64,000 nucleotides of DNA from assembly GCF_900103485.1 (NCBI RefSeq), contig NZ_FNHW01000004.1:62001-126000 (forward strand). Direction: 5' to 3'. This stretch comes from Fictibacillus solisalsi (GTDB lineage: Bacteria > Bacillota > Bacilli > Bacillales > Fictibacillaceae). Positions within the stretch are counted from its first letter, which is position 1. Each line of letters opens with the position of its first letter. Of this stretch, positions 33,836-43,474 are shown in pieces. The notes below the pieces were generated by a model that was not told where the DNA came from, searched no databases, and saw only the letters and a program-made list of their open reading frames with translations. Position numbers and translations under genes: made by a program.

Positions 33836-34798
33836 TTAATTTGCCACTTTGTTGTTCAGCTTATCAGTAAGCTTTGACAGCATATCTGCTGTCATTTTAT
33901 CTAAATTATAGTCTGTTTTAAAGCCCCATTCATTGGCAGCAGCAGATGAATCGATATGGTTCGGCCAGCTCTCGGCAATCGCCTGTCTGATTGGATCCAC
34001 CTCATAATCCATCGTAAAGGAAGGCATCTGCTTTTTAATCGATGCTGCGATTTGTTCCGGTTCGACGCTCATGGCCGACACATTAAACGAATTGCGGTGC
34101 ATCAGCTTAGAAGGGTCTGCTTCCATGAGGTTGATGATCGCATTCAAGGCATCCGGCATATACATCATATCCATGTAGGTTTCTGCATCAATAAAAGAGG
34201 TATAGCTTCCTTTGCGTACCGCTTCGTAATAAATTTCGACCGCATAATCAGTTGTTCCACCTCCAGGAGGTGTTACATATGAAATCAATCCTGGGAAACG
34301 CAGACCCCGTGTATCCAGTCCAAACTTGTGATAATAATAATCACAGAGCAGCTCGCCAGCTACTTTATTGACACCGTACATTGTGGTTGGACGCTGAATC
34401 GTATCCTGCGGTGTCTGGTCCTTCGGTGTAGACGGGCCAAAAGCGCCAATGGAACTTGGCGTGAAGAACTGGCAGTTCATTTCTTTGGCCACTTCCAACG
34501 CATTCACCAGCCCACCCATATTCAGGTTCCATGCGAGCAGAGGTTTTGCTTCTGCAGTGGCAGACAGCAGGGCTGCTAGGTGGATAATGGTATCCGCCTG
34601 ATGTTTTTTCGTAATGCTTGCCATTGCTTGCGGATCGGTAACGTCAAGCACTTCAAATGGTCCCGAATGGACGACCGCGCTGTCGGTTTTACGGATATCC
34701 GTTGCAATAACATTGTCATTTCCATATATTTTACGGGCATGCATGACCAGCTCTGAACCGATTTGGCCAAGCGCCCCTGTAATCAGAATCTTCTTCAT
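33836..34798 (-). CDS. NAD-dependent L-threonine 3-dehydrogenase, epimerase type
   Basis: A 320-residue extended-SDR enzyme. The NAD site is [15 protein letters not shown] (2-16) and the catalytic pair Tyr141/Lys145 lies in MYGVNK. Extended-SDR threonine dehydrogenases oxidise L-threonine to 2-amino-3-ketobutyrate; the next enzyme, Kbl, is encoded immediately upstream in the same operon, which supports this substrate. ATG 34798 is selected over two earlier ATGs because GGAGG stands 7 nt before it. A terminator follows. Confidence 0.92.
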   Translation of the reverse strand: MKKILITGALGQIGSELVMHARKIYGNDNVIATDIRKTDSAVVHSGPFEVLDVTDPQAMASITKKHQADTIIHLAALLSATAEAKPLLAWNLNMGGLVNALEVAKEMNCQFFTPSSIGAFGPSTPKDQTPQDTIQRPTTMYGVNKVAGELLCDYYYHKFGLDTRGLRFPGLISYVTPPGGGTTDYAVEIYYEAVRKGSYTSFIDAETYMDMMYMPDALNAIINLMEADPSKLMHRNSFNVSAMSVEPEQIAASIKKQMPSFTMDYEVDPIRQAIAESWPNHIDSSAAANEWGFKTDYNLDKMTADMLSKLTDKLNNKVAN

Positions 34799-34831
34799 CA
34801 TCATTCCTCCAAATCTAAGCCGGCTGTGCGA

Positions 34832-36025
34832 TCAGGAGATAATCCCCATCTGCTTGCCGACTTTTTCGTAAATGGCAAGAGCTTGGTCGAGCATTTCCTT
34901 CGTATGGGCCGCAGTAGGCATATTTCTTACTCGGCCAGTCCCTCTTGGTACGGTAGGAAAAACAATGGATTTGGCATATACGCCTTCTTCGTTCAGTTTT
35001 TTACTGAACTCCTGCGTCTTCACTTCATCCCCAACGATGACCGGTGTAATAGGTGTTTCGCTGTTTCCAATATCAAAACCGAGCTTTTCAAGACCCTGTT
35101 TTAAGTATTTGCTGTTTTCCCAAAGGCGTTCCTGCAGTTCTGTGCTGGAAGTCAGGATTTCAATGGCTTTTGTACAAGCGGCCACATCTCCCGGAGTAAG
35201 GGAGGTGGAGAATAGGAATGGACGGCTTCTGACTTTGAGCCAGTCGATCAAATCCTTCTTGCCGGCTACATATCCGCCGACCACACCTATTGCCTTTGAA
35301 AGTGTACCAATTTGGAAATCTACTCGGTCAGACAGCCCAAAGTGCTTCACCGTTCCTGCGCCATTGCCAAGCACGCCAGAACCGTGGGCATCATCCACAT
35401 ACGTAATCAGGTCAAATTCTTCTGCAATTTCAACGATTTCAGGCAGCTTGGCAATATCTCCGTCCATGGAGAAAACACCGTCCGTAATGACCATGATTTT
35501 GTTATATAAGCCGGATTCCTTGGCTTCTTTCGCTTTCGCACGAAGATCGTCCATGTCGGAATGGTTGACCCGGATAATCTTTGCTTTTGATAAACGGCAA
35601 CCGTCGATAATGGAAGCATGGTTTAGTTCATCAGAAAGGATTGCGTCATTTTTATCCATGACAGCAGAGATTGCAGCCATGTTGCAGTTGAAACCGGACT
35701 GATAAGCGATTGCGGCTTCCGTATGTTTGAATTCAGCCAGCTTCTCTTCAAGCTTCAAATGAAGCTCCATCGTACCATTGATGGTACGCACTGCCCCTGC
35801 ACCTACACCATATTCGTCAATGGCCTCTTTGGCAGCGTTCTTCAGGCGCTCATCTGTCGCCAATCCAAGATAGTTGTTGGAAGAGAGGTTAATCAATTCG
35901 TTTCCGCCAACCTTGATGACCGGTCCGTTCGCACTTTGAAGCGGATCAATCACGTTATAAAGCCCTTTTTCTTTTAGATCTCCAAGGTTTTCCTGTAAAA
36001 ATTGGTCCAGTACATGACTTGACAT
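34832..36025 (-). CDS. kbl: Glycine C-acetyltransferase (2-amino-3-ketobutyrate CoA ligase)
   Basis: A 397-residue PLP enzyme of the alpha-oxoamine synthase family that splits 2-amino-3-ketobutyrate with CoA into glycine and acetyl-CoA. Landmarks are [31 protein letters not shown], and the PLP-Lys244 in GTLSKAIG. It precedes the threonine dehydrogenase gene by 33 nt. BioF is a relative, but the Tdh neighbour points to Kbl. The AGGAG site is 8 nt from ATG 36025. Confidence 0.94.
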   Translation of the reverse strand: MSSHVLDQFLQENLGDLKEKGLYNVIDPLQSANGPVIKVGGNELINLSSNNYLGLATDERLKNAAKEAIDEYGVGAGAVRTINGTMELHLKLEEKLAEFKHTEAAIAYQSGFNCNMAAISAVMDKNDAILSDELNHASIIDGCRLSKAKIIRVNHSDMDDLRAKAKEAKESGLYNKIMVITDGVFSMDGDIAKLPEIVEIAEEFDLITYVDDAHGSGVLGNGAGTVKHFGLSDRVDFQIGTLSKAIGVVGGYVAGKKDLIDWLKVRSRPFLFSTSLTPGDVAACTKAIEILTSSTELQERLWENSKYLKQGLEKLGFDIGNSETPITPVIVGDEVKTQEFSKKLNEEGVYAKSIVFPTVPRGTGRVRNMPTAAHTKEMLDQALAIYEKVGKQMGIIS

Positions 36026-36245
36026 ACATTACTCTCCTTTCATGGATAAAAAAATTGTTATGTGAGTCTGAACAAATGTACACGTGGTAAAGACACTTTT
36101 ATTCAGAATTTAGCCAGTGATGATAAGTATCTCGTTCTTAAATTATATTATCATATTTCGGTTTTGTTTACATCATGCGGACAAAATTCACACTTCTCTG
36201 TCTACTATTTTATTCCCTGTTTCTCAAGGTTTTATCGGTGAACGC
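36026..36245. other. Upstream region of kbl-tdh
   Basis: About 220 nt between the kbl start and the lia terminator. It is AT-rich and should hold the kbl promoter on the minus strand, but no consensus promoter, operator or leader structure stood out. Confidence 0.4.
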
Positions 36246-36280
36246 AAAAAAACCGCCGGCATGAAGGTTATGCTGGCGGT
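36246..36280 (-). terminator. Terminator of liaFSR
   Basis: A perfect 11-bp stem ACCGCCGGCAT/ATGCTGGCGGT (one G-T pair) is followed by seven T on the minus strand. It is separated from the liaR stop by a repeat element. Confidence 0.88.
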
Positions 36281-36306
36281 GAATTCTTGTAATCCTATGT
36301 TGCTTG

Positions 36307-36405
36307 TGGGGTAGTTGATTTCCGTTCCAGGATGATCGTTTTCCACGGGGCGTGCGCTGTGCCCCTCGGCGCAATGGCTATGAGTTTCACCTGTTACGCA
36401 TATCC
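36307..36405. repeat. Interspersed intergenic repeat, copy C
   Basis: It shares GTTGATTTCCGTTCCAGG, the GGGGCGTGCG block and the 3' module TGAGTTTCACCTGTTACGC with copy A at 0.9 kb. It lies between the liaR stop and the liaFSR terminator, so it is transcribed as part of that 3' UTR. Confidence 0.75.
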
Positions 36406-37038
36406 TTATTTCACAAGATTATGCTTAAAAGCATAGATGACAGCCTGGGTGCGGTCCTGTACATCGAGTTTGCTTAAGATGTTGCTTACGTGGACTTTAA
36501 CGGTTTTCTGGGCGATGAAGAGGGTATCGGCAATTTCCTGGTTGGATTTCCCTTCGGTCATGAGAAGAAGCACCTCCAATTCACGGCTCGTCAGCTCCTC
36601 ATGGGGATGCTGCTGGTTTCTTTGCCGCATGCGGTTCATCATTTTGCCTGTCACTTCGGGTTCCAGAACGGATTGGCCGTAATATGTATTCCGAACAGCA
36701 TCCGCAATCTCGCTGGCTTTGGAAGTTTTCAGCATATAGCTTACCGCACCGGCTTCTATGGCGGGATACACTTTTTCATCATCCAGAAAACTGGTGACAA
36801 TAATGATTTTGGCTTCCGGCCATTGTTCGATAATCTTTTTGGTTGCTTCGATGCCATCCATTTCATTCATGACAAGATCCATCAAGATCACATCCGGACG
36901 CAGCTCGAGAGCCAGCTCAACGGCCTTTTTTCCATTTTCCGCCTCACCGACAACGGTCAGGTCCTGCTGGGCAGAAAGATAGGAAGAAACACCGATCCTC
37001 ACCATTTCATGATCATCTGCAAACAATACTTTAATCAT
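36406..37038 (-). CDS. liaR: LiaR/VraR response regulator
   Basis: A 210-residue NarL/LuxR-type regulator. The receiver domain has the acidic pocket ADDHE (7-11), phospho-acceptor Asp54 ([13 protein letters not shown]) and Thr/Lys residues; the C-terminal LuxR helix-turn-helix is [35 protein letters not shown]. It acts with LiaS and the inhibitor LiaF in envelope-stress signalling and should activate liaIH. The start overlaps liaS by 8 nt. Confidence 0.94.
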   Translation of the reverse strand: MIKVLFADDHEMVRIGVSSYLSAQQDLTVVGEAENGKKAVELALELRPDVILMDLVMNEMDGIEATKKIIEQWPEAKIIIVTSFLDDEKVYPAIEAGAVSYMLKTSKASEIADAVRNTYYGQSVLEPEVTGKMMNRMRQRNQQHPHEELTSRELEVLLLMTEGKSNQEIADTLFIAQKTVKVHVSNILSKLDVQDRTQAVIYAFKHNLVK

Positions 37039-38074
37039 TTTGATCCTCCTCCATCGAGATTACGGGTACTTTAACTTCCAGCCGGGTCCCTTTGTCGGGC
37101 AGACTCACCACTTTTAATGTACCGCCAATTTCCAGCGCCCGTTCCTGCATATTTTGCAAACCGTACGAGCCTGCTTTAAATTCATCAAGTGCAAACCCAA
37201 CGCCATTGTCGGAGACTCGTAAAATAATGAGACCTTCCCGCTCGATCAGCAAAATCTCCAGCGAGGTAGCTTTTGCATGCCTTAGTGTATTGGAAACCGA
37301 CTCCTGCAAAATTCGGAAAAGATGGTCTTCCACACCTTTATCCAACCGCATGTCTTCAATTTTTTCATGAATGTCAATCGGTACTTTTTGGGTTAGTTCA
37401 TCGAGCAGCTCTTTAATACCTTCCTGCAACGACTTTCCCTTCAAAGCCGCAGGGCGCAGATGGAGCAATAAGGCTCTCATCTCCAGCTGGGATTGATGAA
37501 TCATCTGCTCCACCAAATTGAGCTGACGGTTCTCGGGAGCACCAGGATCTTTGGATTCATTGATGGCGGACATCAGCATGGAGGCGGCAAAGAGCTGCTG
37601 GCTGACGGAATCATGCAGTTCCCGTGCCAAACGGTGCCGCTCTCTGGAAATCATTTCCTGAATGACTTTTTCCTGGTCCTCCGCCTTCTCATTCGCCAGC
37701 TTCTGGGATGCTCTTGCCTGCTCGGCAGCATGGCGCTGAACATTTTTCATTCGCTTCCAGAGTGCATCCACCTCTGTACCCTCGGAAACTACCGGAAGAT
37801 AAATGGGTCTTCCGTTCTCAATTTCCCGCAGCCCTTCCTCCACCTGCTTCAGCTGCCTGCGTGCAATGATGCCCTGAAACAAACCAAAAAAACCGCCAAT
37901 AACAAGGCTCAGGGCAGGAACAACCACTATAAACGGCAGGCTGAACAGATGCTGTTCCCATAAATACGAGACATCAGGCAGGGGAAACGCCATAAACACA
38001 GTAATGAAGATCACTAACATAACCACAAAAGCGATGGCAAGGGACATGACGACACTGCGCATTAACATACTCAT
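37031..38074 (-). CDS. liaS: LiaS/VraS sensor histidine kinase
   Basis: A 347-residue intramembrane-sensing kinase. Two N-terminal helices (about 7-30 and 47-68) are joined by a short extracellular loop. A HAMP-like linker follows, then the HisKA_3 motif [16 protein letters not shown] with phospho-His154, and a HATPase domain ([41 protein letters not shown]). It overlaps liaF by 4 nt and liaR by 8 nt. It probably senses antibiotics acting on the lipid II cycle, as in Bacillus and Staphylococcus. Confidence 0.94.
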   Translation of the reverse strand: MSMLMRSVVMSLAIAFVVMLVIFITVFMAFPLPDVSYLWEQHLFSLPFIVVVPALSLVIGGFFGLFQGIIARRQLKQVEEGLREIENGRPIYLPVVSEGTEVDALWKRMKNVQRHAAEQARASQKLANEKAEDQEKVIQEMISRERHRLARELHDSVSQQLFAASMLMSAINESKDPGAPENRQLNLVEQMIHQSQLEMRALLLHLRPAALKGKSLQEGIKELLDELTQKVPIDIHEKIEDMRLDKGVEDHLFRILQESVSNTLRHAKATSLEILLIEREGLIILRVSDNGVGFALDEFKAGSYGLQNMQERALEIGGTLKVVSLPDKGTRLEVKVPVISMEEDQND

Positions 38075-38802
38075 GTCCGCTTCACCTCTAAATCCCCAAC
38101 CGCCAATGTTGTGATGATCTTAATCCGCTGAGACGCTTCATAATAGTTATCCGTATGGTAGGAGAAAAGCTGATTAAACACTTTTGGTTCATGAATATCA
38201 AAAATGGTCGCGTTGCCTGCCAGCACCGAGTGGTCGACGCTGACCGCCACTTCATATGGAACGAAAATTTTGATATTGCCGACAATATTTCGAATCGTGA
38301 TCACTGACTCACCCTCAGGGAGGACGGTATTGCTTAGGTCAATGACCGTGTCACCGATTCCGCATTGAATATTAATGTCTTCCCATTCATACACCTGGTC
38401 AGGGGTTTGCTGGGGTCCGTACACAATGTTTTTAAACAAATTCTTTTTTTTAAAGAGTGACTCGGACAGCCTGGAATCCGGCTCTTTGATTTCCGGCTTA
38501 ATCCATGCCGGCCGCTTTTTGTTCTGGTACACCTGAATAAGCAGATAAATGAGAATAGCAACCAGCACAAATTTGAACGCCATCATATTCAGCAATGTAA
38601 CAGCTGCTCCAAACCATCCGCCCCAATAGAGAAGCTTCCCGAATGTCCGAGTCCTTCTTTTTCCGCCAACATAGATGCAGCCTGCCATAACGGCAAAAAT
38701 GAAAATCAGTTCGCCTCCGCGAAAAATAAGTTCAAGAATAAGAAGAAATAGGCCGATCAAAAGTAGCCAGCTGATTAGATCTGTTTTTTTACCGCTAAAC
38801 AT
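38071..38802 (-). CDS. liaF: LiaF, membrane inhibitor of LiaS signalling
   Basis: A 243-residue protein with about four N-terminal helices and a soluble C-terminal LiaF/VraT domain: VYEWEDINIQCGIGDTVIDLSNTVLP, ITIRNIVGNIKIFVPYEVAVSV and the ending [13 protein letters not shown]. In Bacillus LiaF keeps LiaS silent without stress. It opens the liaFSR unit, 87 nt downstream of liaH with a hairpin in between. No liaG gene is present. Confidence 0.93.
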   Translation of the reverse strand: MFSGKKTDLISWLLLIGLFLLILELIFRGGELIFIFAVMAGCIYVGGKRRTRTFGKLLYWGGWFGAAVTLLNMMAFKFVLVAILIYLLIQVYQNKKRPAWIKPEIKEPDSRLSESLFKKKNLFKNIVYGPQQTPDQVYEWEDINIQCGIGDTVIDLSNTVLPEGESVITIRNIVGNIKIFVPYEVAVSVDHSVLAGNATIFDIHEPKVFNQLFSYHTDNYYEASQRIKIITTLAVGDLEVKRT

Positions 38803-38844
38803 GGTGCACCCCCTTCTCGCTCTGTCCCCGGCTCCTGCGTATTT

Positions 38845-38874
38845 CTAAAAGGCGCAGAGCTCTACGCCTTTTAG
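38845..38874 (-). terminator. Hairpin between liaH and liaF (possible read-through terminator)
   Basis: A perfect 10-bp stem CTAAAAGGCG/CGCCTTTTAG with a 10-nt loop. The T tract on the minus strand is short (TTTTAGAAAT), so partial read-through from liaIH into liaFSR is plausible. Confidence 0.7.
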
Positions 38875-38889
38875 AATATCATTTTTACC

Positions 38890-39534
38890 TTAGGAAATTG
38901 TAGGTTTTTCTTTATTTTCCCATTGTTTTTCAAGCTGGGCAAAGCGCTCATCGATCGTGTTGCGGTGGTAGTCGGAATTGACCTGATGCTCAAGCCGCTC
39001 TAGATAACGTTCCATTTCATCGAAACGCAGCCCCGGTTTAGCGCCTGCACTGGCATCAAGCACCTTGTTCATGCCCCTGTTTGCCCGGGCAATATTTTCC
39101 CGGCCCATCAATTCCATGCGTTTCACGTACATATCCTTTAATTTATGCTTCATTTGCTCAAACTTTTGCTCCAAATTTTGAAGCTCGCGTGTCGCTTCTT
39201 CTCTTGATTCACTCAGCCGGGCTGCACGCTCCTCGTATTGCTGCTGTTCAGCCACTGCAAATTCATGCAGCTCGCTTTCACCGGCTTGGAGTGCCAAATC
39301 CGCCTGCCGCTTTCGTTTTTCCGCGTGTGCCTTTGCTTCCCGATGTTCTTTTGTAAATTCCTCAGTCAGCGTATATTGGCGTTCCACCAGCTTTCTGACC
39401 CGGTCCGTTTCCTGCTCGCACTGCCGTAAATATTGGTTAAGCAGGGCAATCGGGTTTTTCTGTTCCTTTTGATCCAGCATTTCATGAAAGTCCGCTGCAA
39501 TAGAATTTTTGATTCTTGTAAATAATGTGCTCAT
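38890..39534 (-). CDS. liaH: LiaH, PspA/IM30-family phage-shock-type protein
   Basis: A 214-residue, highly helical coiled-coil protein of the PspA/IM30 family. The N-terminal amphipathic TLFTRIKNSIAADFHEMLDQ and long heptad-rich helices are typical. It forms large oligomers that protect damaged membranes and is recruited by LiaI. It follows liaI by 19 nt. In Bacillus this pair is the main target of LiaR. Confidence 0.92.
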   Translation of the reverse strand: MSTLFTRIKNSIAADFHEMLDQKEQKNPIALLNQYLRQCEQETDRVRKLVERQYTLTEEFTKEHREAKAHAEKRKRQADLALQAGESELHEFAVAEQQQYEERAARLSESREEATRELQNLEQKFEQMKHKLKDMYVKRMELMGRENIARANRGMNKVLDASAGAKPGLRFDEMERYLERLEHQVNSDYHRNTIDERFAQLEKQWENKEKPTIS

Positions 39535-39553
39535 TTATTCTTCTCTCCTTTTG

Positions 39554-39898
39554 TTAGTTTCTGTTCATTTCTGCCCATTGTTTTTCAAAGTTTACAAATG
39601 GGTCACTGTCATCGTTCGAGTCCTGTTTTTTCCCGCTCCAGTTCTTATACACCACATATAGTACATAAGCTGCTGCGAGCCCTAGCAATGCCGGAACATT
39701 GGATATAGCGGAGCATGCTGCAATTATGCCGATTACGGCCCAGATTACTTTCTTGGATGTCGTTTCCGCCTTCATAAATCCTTTGACGGAAAAGTATAGA
39801 ATGACCAGCCCGATCGCAAGGCCGATCATCGGCCCGAGGTTCGCCAGCAGGATAACCGCCGCAATGCCTCCGAGTAAAAACAAACCAAATTTTTTCAT
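39554..39898 (-). CDS. liaI: LiaI-like membrane anchor
   Basis: A 114-residue protein with about four hydrophobic helices and a cytosolic acidic tail (DSNDDSDPFVNFEKQWAEM). B. subtilis LiaI has a similar arrangement and recruits LiaH to the membrane. AAAGGAGG precedes ATG 39898. It is first in a liaI-liaH unit. The identification rests mainly on synteny with liaH and liaFSR; sequence is divergent. Confidence 0.8.
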   Translation of the reverse strand: MKKFGLFLLGGIAAVILLANLGPMIGLAIGLVILYFSVKGFMKAETTSKKVIWAVIGIIAACSAISNVPALLGLAAAYVLYVVYKNWSGKKQDSNDDSDPFVNFEKQWAEMNRN

Positions 39899-40126
39899 TT
39901 GTTGTTTCCTCCTTTCTTAACTCTAGCTTACCTTCTGCCGTATTTTCCTATAATGTACTGCAGCTATATTTCTGCTAAGACTTGAGGCGTATTTTCATAG
40001 TGAACGGGGGAGAGGGGTGTGGATTTGAAGGGTGATGAGGATGTGTTCGAGGAGTATTTTAGCCAAGTTTGTCGGGTTTGCGGGCGAGTTCTGTGGTTTT
40101 TCGAGCAAGGATCGGTAAACCCACAA

Positions 40127-40169
40127 CAAAAAAAGCCGGCTCAGGAGCATATCTCCAAAGCCGGCTTTC
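40127..40169 (-). terminator. Terminator of the parMR-like operon
   Basis: The 10-bp stem AAAGCCGGCT/AGCCGGCTTT is followed by seven T on the minus strand. Confidence 0.88.
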
Positions 40170-40185
40170 AACATTCCAATTCTTC

Positions 40186-40491
40186 TTATGTCCAGGACTC
40201 GATATCGTCCTCGTCGATTTCTTCTTCATCGATGACATCATCATACTCTGGTGAATGCTTCGGATCTTCCTGCACCACACCTTGGCCTTCATCCCCGAAG
40301 GTAAAGCCCCGGTCAGCAGGAACATGCTGCTGCAGATTTCGAACACCGTTGGCTTTTATTTCATTTTCAACGAGGTAGCGGATGGAATCCATCAAATTCG
40401 TTTGTGAGTTAATCCAGTCAATAATGGCGGGGGCTTCATTTTTTTTCGTCTTCAATGAAATATTATCGCCTGGCTTTTTTTGTTTCTTCAT
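40186..40491 (-). CDS. ParR-like adaptor (ribbon-helix-helix) partner of ParM
   Basis: A 101-residue protein in operon with the actin-like gene. The first half fits a ribbon-helix-helix fold: beta-strand NISLKTKK, helix APAIIDWINSQ and helix LMDSIRYLVENEIKANG, the layout of adaptors that bind the centromere in ParM systems. The C-terminal third is very acidic (PEYDDVIDEEEIDEDD), which could contact the filament end. It lies 32 nt downstream of the parM-like gene. ATG 40491 is chosen by spacing to GGGGG; 40494 is possible. ParR function is inference. Confidence 0.7.
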   Translation of the reverse strand: MKKQKKPGDNISLKTKKNEAPAIIDWINSQTNLMDSIRYLVENEIKANGVRNLQQHVPADRGFTFGDEGQGVVQEDPKHSPEYDDVIDEEEIDEDDIESWT

Positions 40492-40523
40492 CATTACACC
40501 CCCTTACCATTTAAAATGAAAAC

Positions 40524-41720
40524 TTAAACCGGCTGTTTCGCACGGTCTTTGATCGCACCGTAGATCTTACCGCGTACAAACGCATCCAATCCGTTCGCAT
40601 TCATTGTCACTGCATATTTTGCAGGGATGTAAAGAAGCTGGATTTCGCGCTCTTCACAAAGTTCCTTCAGCATCGGAGCAAGGATCGGCTGCATAAGAAT
40701 GCTTCCACCGCCATATACGCAGATCAAATCGATTTCGTTTCTAGCCTTTGTCAATTGCTTGCGGATATTGTTGATGATCTGGCGCGCTTGTCCTTCAAGC
40801 GGTCTTTTCAACGTGTTCATCGCACGCGCATGATATTTGTGGTTCGGGTTTTTGATCACGTCACTGAAAAATTGACGCGGGCTGTCTGGAAGGTGGATCA
40901 GGCGGTTAAACTCGCTGAGTGCCTCCTCAATCGCATACCCTGCACCGTGGTTGGTACCGTGCACGAACTGGCGCAAAAATTTATTTCCTTCTGTAATCGG
41001 ATACTCCGTAGAACCGTCGCCAATATCAGTGTGAAGGATTCGTTTGTTTTTAAAGAAGCTTCCATTAAAGTTCTTCGGCAGATCATTTTCTTCAATAAAA
41101 GCATCAAAGATATCACCTTTTCTCCAGTTGCCATCTGCATCCTTTTGTAGAGAGAAGGTTACTGGAGTTGCTTCAGGAATAACTTTAACAAACTCAAATT
41201 CTACTTTTACTGCCACACGCTGTTTACCCACATGAACCGTTACGTGGTGCGGTCCATTCATGAAGCGCTTTTCAAATTTTGCTGCAGATTCGTCGGAATG
41301 CTGGGTAATCGGAAGCGCAGTCGCCATATCGGCCGATACATCGATGGATGCAGGCAGCTTCTTTTCTTCCGCAAATCCTTTTTGAACCGCTACGGCCGCA
41401 ATCTGGGCAAGCGTGTTGACGACTGGAAGGTCAATCTCGTATTTGTAGTCCACACCCACCTGGATGTTTTCAATCAGCTCGCCGCTCTCAAGCGCAAACT
41501 TGCCCACATAGTACATACCCGCACGTGCAGCAGGGGAATCAATCGTTACGATCAGGTTATCCTGAAGGTTGCGTACGATTGTTTCAGGAGCCTGCTCTTC
41601 GCTCCAAGGCAGTTGATCCACTGCGCAGTTAACATTCGGCTGTTGAAATAAACGCCCATCAATGTAAATATCATGCTCGCTGTTTCCGTTGTCATTACCT
41701 ACTAAAAAATGATATTGCAT
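40524..41720 (-). CDS. ParM/StbA-family actin-like ATPase
   Basis: A 398-residue bacterial actin homologue. Actin-fold nucleotide motifs are visible: phosphate 1 LVGNDNGNSEHD (6-17), phosphate 2 TDIGDGSTEYPI (about 228-239), and the adenosine motif ICVYGGGSIL near 345. ParM proteins form polymerising spindles that push plasmids apart. ATG 41720 has AGGAGG about 10 nt upstream; a longer frame lacks a site. Here the gene sits among chromosomal housekeeping genes, followed by a small RHH-like partner and a terminator. Whether it segregates DNA, or does another filament job, is unknown. Confidence 0.88.
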   Translation of the reverse strand: MQYHFLVGNDNGNSEHDIYIDGRLFQQPNVNCAVDQLPWSEEQAPETIVRNLQDNLIVTIDSPAARAGMYYVGKFALESGELIENIQVGVDYKYEIDLPVVNTLAQIAAVAVQKGFAEEKKLPASIDVSADMATALPITQHSDESAAKFEKRFMNGPHHVTVHVGKQRVAVKVEFEFVKVIPEATPVTFSLQKDADGNWRKGDIFDAFIEENDLPKNFNGSFFKNKRILHTDIGDGSTEYPITEGNKFLRQFVHGTNHGAGYAIEEALSEFNRLIHLPDSPRQFFSDVIKNPNHKYHARAMNTLKRPLEGQARQIINNIRKQLTKARNEIDLICVYGGGSILMQPILAPMLKELCEEREIQLLYIPAKYAVTMNANGLDAFVRGKIYGAIKDRAKQPV

Positions 41721-41836
41721 AGTATCTATTCCTCCTAATATTTTATCTAAAACTACCTGGTGGCACAAGGTATTACTCAGCCATACGCTTAAAATATGTA
41801 TGCTGTTAAAGAAGAGAGTCTGAAATAAAAGTGGCT

Positions 41837-41859
41837 GAAGTTCTACTATATAGAACTTC
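41837..41859 (-). promoter_or_regulatory. Inverted repeat upstream of parM-like gene
   Basis: GAAGTTCTA (41837-41845) and TAGAACTTC (41851-41859) form perfect 9-bp arms around CTATA, about 115 nt upstream of the gene. It is a candidate operator or centromere-like site; no tandem iterons are evident in 41721-42110. Confidence 0.5.
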
Positions 41860-42110
41860 GAACGATTTGAATAGATTCCGACACTCCTCTACCTAATAAT
41901 ATTTGACAATTTTAGAGTAACACCTTCTATTTTAAAGAAATACCCCGCTCAGAAGTTTCTGAATGTTTTCTTGGAAAAACTTCCTCCCTCCATTTGCCTC
42001 TTTTTTGTGATAAAGTAATTTTTTAGGTTTACCTTGAGCCCGTAATGGAGAAGTCTATTAGTTAGTGGCACCTTTTTGAATAGAGAGAAATTGAAGTTAG
42101 GAGTGTCAGT

Positions 42111-43409
42111 ATGTTTAAACTTAAGGAGCGGAATACCACCATACGAACGGAATTCCTGGCGGGTATTACCACCTTTTTAACCTTGGCCTATATTATTGTT
42201 GTTAATCCAATGATATTAAAAGATGCGGGCGTGCCGTTCGAACAAGGCTTTACCGCTACCATTATCGCTACGGTCGTAGGAACGCTGTGCATGGCATTTT
42301 TCGCAAACTATCCGATTATCATTGGTCCATCCATGGGGTTAAACGCTTATTTTGCCTACTCGGTCATCAGCAGCCATAACATTTCATATGCCGTTGGATT
42401 TTCGGCAGTTTTTATCACAGGTATTATTTTTCTGATTCTTTCCCTGACGTCATTTCGAGCCAAGCTGATCAATGCGATACCGTCCAATTTAAAACATGCC
42501 ATTGCAGCCGGAATCGGCTTGTTCATCACCTTTATCGGACTGCGCCTGTCCGGCATTGTCGCCGATCACCCGACCAATCTCGTAACCCTTGGAGATTTCA
42601 GCTCGCCGAAAGTGGCGCTGACATTGATCGGAATCGTTATCACCATTACATTAATGACACTCAACGTGCAGGGTGCCCTTTTTATCGGCATGATCATTAC
42701 AGGCATCATCGCCTTTTTCACCGGCCGGTTAAGCTTTGATAAAGGATTTCTTTCTGTGCCGCACCTTCCTGAAGGTGTGCTTGTCTACAATCCCATTCAA
42801 TCGGTGGCCGATGTCATCCATTACGGATTGTACAGCGTTGTGTTTTCATTCCTTCTTGTTATGCTTTTTGATACAACCGGAGCCCTTCTCGGTATCGTAC
42901 GCCAGGCAGGATTGCTGAAGAACGGCAAACTCGACCGTGCAGGCAGTGCCTTCTTTTCAGATTCAATCGGAACAGCGGTTGGTGCCATGTTCGGAACCAG
43001 TCCGACAGCAGCAACGGTGGAATCTTCGGCCGGAGTCGGTACTGGAGGAAAAACAGGCTTAACCGGAGTAACCGTTGTTATCCTGTTTTTGATCGCCGCG
43101 TTTTTCGGACCGCTCGTCAGCGCTGTTTCTGCCGTTCCTGCCATTACCGCACCAAGCTTAATCATTGTCGGCAGCTTTATGATTAAAAGTATATCGGAAA
43201 TTGATTGGAATGACTTCGATGAAGCCTTCCCGGCATTTCTCGTCATCGTCAGCATGCCGCTGACATCCAGTATCGCCAACGGAATTGCCCTTGGTTTCAT
43301 CTCTTACCCGATCATGAAATTTGCCAAAGGAAAAATCCGGGAAGTACATCCACTTGTATACGTGTTTGCCGTGCTGTTTTTATATCAGCTCATCTTCTTG
43401 GCGCAATAA
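42111..43409 (+). CDS. pbuO: NCS2-family purine permease (PbuO/PbuG-like)
   Basis: A 432-residue nucleobase permease of the AzgA-like NCS2 group, with about 12-14 helices. Signature segments are NTTIRTEFLAGITTFLTLAYI, GPSMGLNAYFAYSV, LFDTTGALLGIVRQAGLL and GTSPTAATVESSAGVGTGG. Members import guanine, hypoxanthine or adenine; it looks like B. subtilis PbuO (YtiP). No purine riboswitch is seen upstream. A large hairpin after the gene also holds the sspH ribosome site. Confidence 0.88.
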   Translation: MFKLKERNTTIRTEFLAGITTFLTLAYIIVVNPMILKDAGVPFEQGFTATIIATVVGTLCMAFFANYPIIIGPSMGLNAYFAYSVISSHNISYAVGFSAVFITGIIFLILSLTSFRAKLINAIPSNLKHAIAAGIGLFITFIGLRLSGIVADHPTNLVTLGDFSSPKVALTLIGIVITITLMTLNVQGALFIGMIITGIIAFFTGRLSFDKGFLSVPHLPEGVLVYNPIQSVADVIHYGLYSVVFSFLLVMLFDTTGALLGIVRQAGLLKNGKLDRAGSAFFSDSIGTAVGAMFGTSPTAATVESSAGVGTGGKTGLTGVTVVILFLIAAFFGPLVSAVSAVPAITAPSLIIVGSFMIKSISEIDWNDFDEAFPAFLVIVSMPLTSSIANGIALGFISYPIMKFAKGKIREVHPLVYVFAVLFLYQLIFLAQ

Positions 43410-43417
43410 ATTCATCT

Positions 43418-43448
43418 CGTATAAAAAACCTCCTCCTCGTCCATAGTA
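43418..43448 (+). promoter_or_regulatory. Sigma-G-like promoter of sspH
   Basis: CGTATA (43418-43423) and CATAGTA (43442-43448) are 18 nt apart, close to the sigma-G consensus (TGMATA / CATACTA). The start point would fall inside the loop of the pbuO terminator hairpin, about 20 nt before sspH. Inferred from sequence. Confidence 0.5.
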
Positions 43449-43471
43449 AGGGTGAAAAAGGAGGTTTTTTA
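43423..43471 (+). terminator. Terminator of pbuO, overlapping the sspH ribosome site
   Basis: An 11-bp stem AAAAAACCTCC (43423-43433)/GGAGGTTTTTT (43460-43470). The 3' arm contains GGAGG (43460-43464), the ribosome site of sspH, so pbuO read-through RNA would hide it. Confidence 0.8.
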
Positions 43472-43474
43472 TAA

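Noticed and set aside
41960-42110. Purine riboswitch upstream of the NCS2 permease
   Set aside because: No P2/P3 loop pattern or conserved core was found in the leader.
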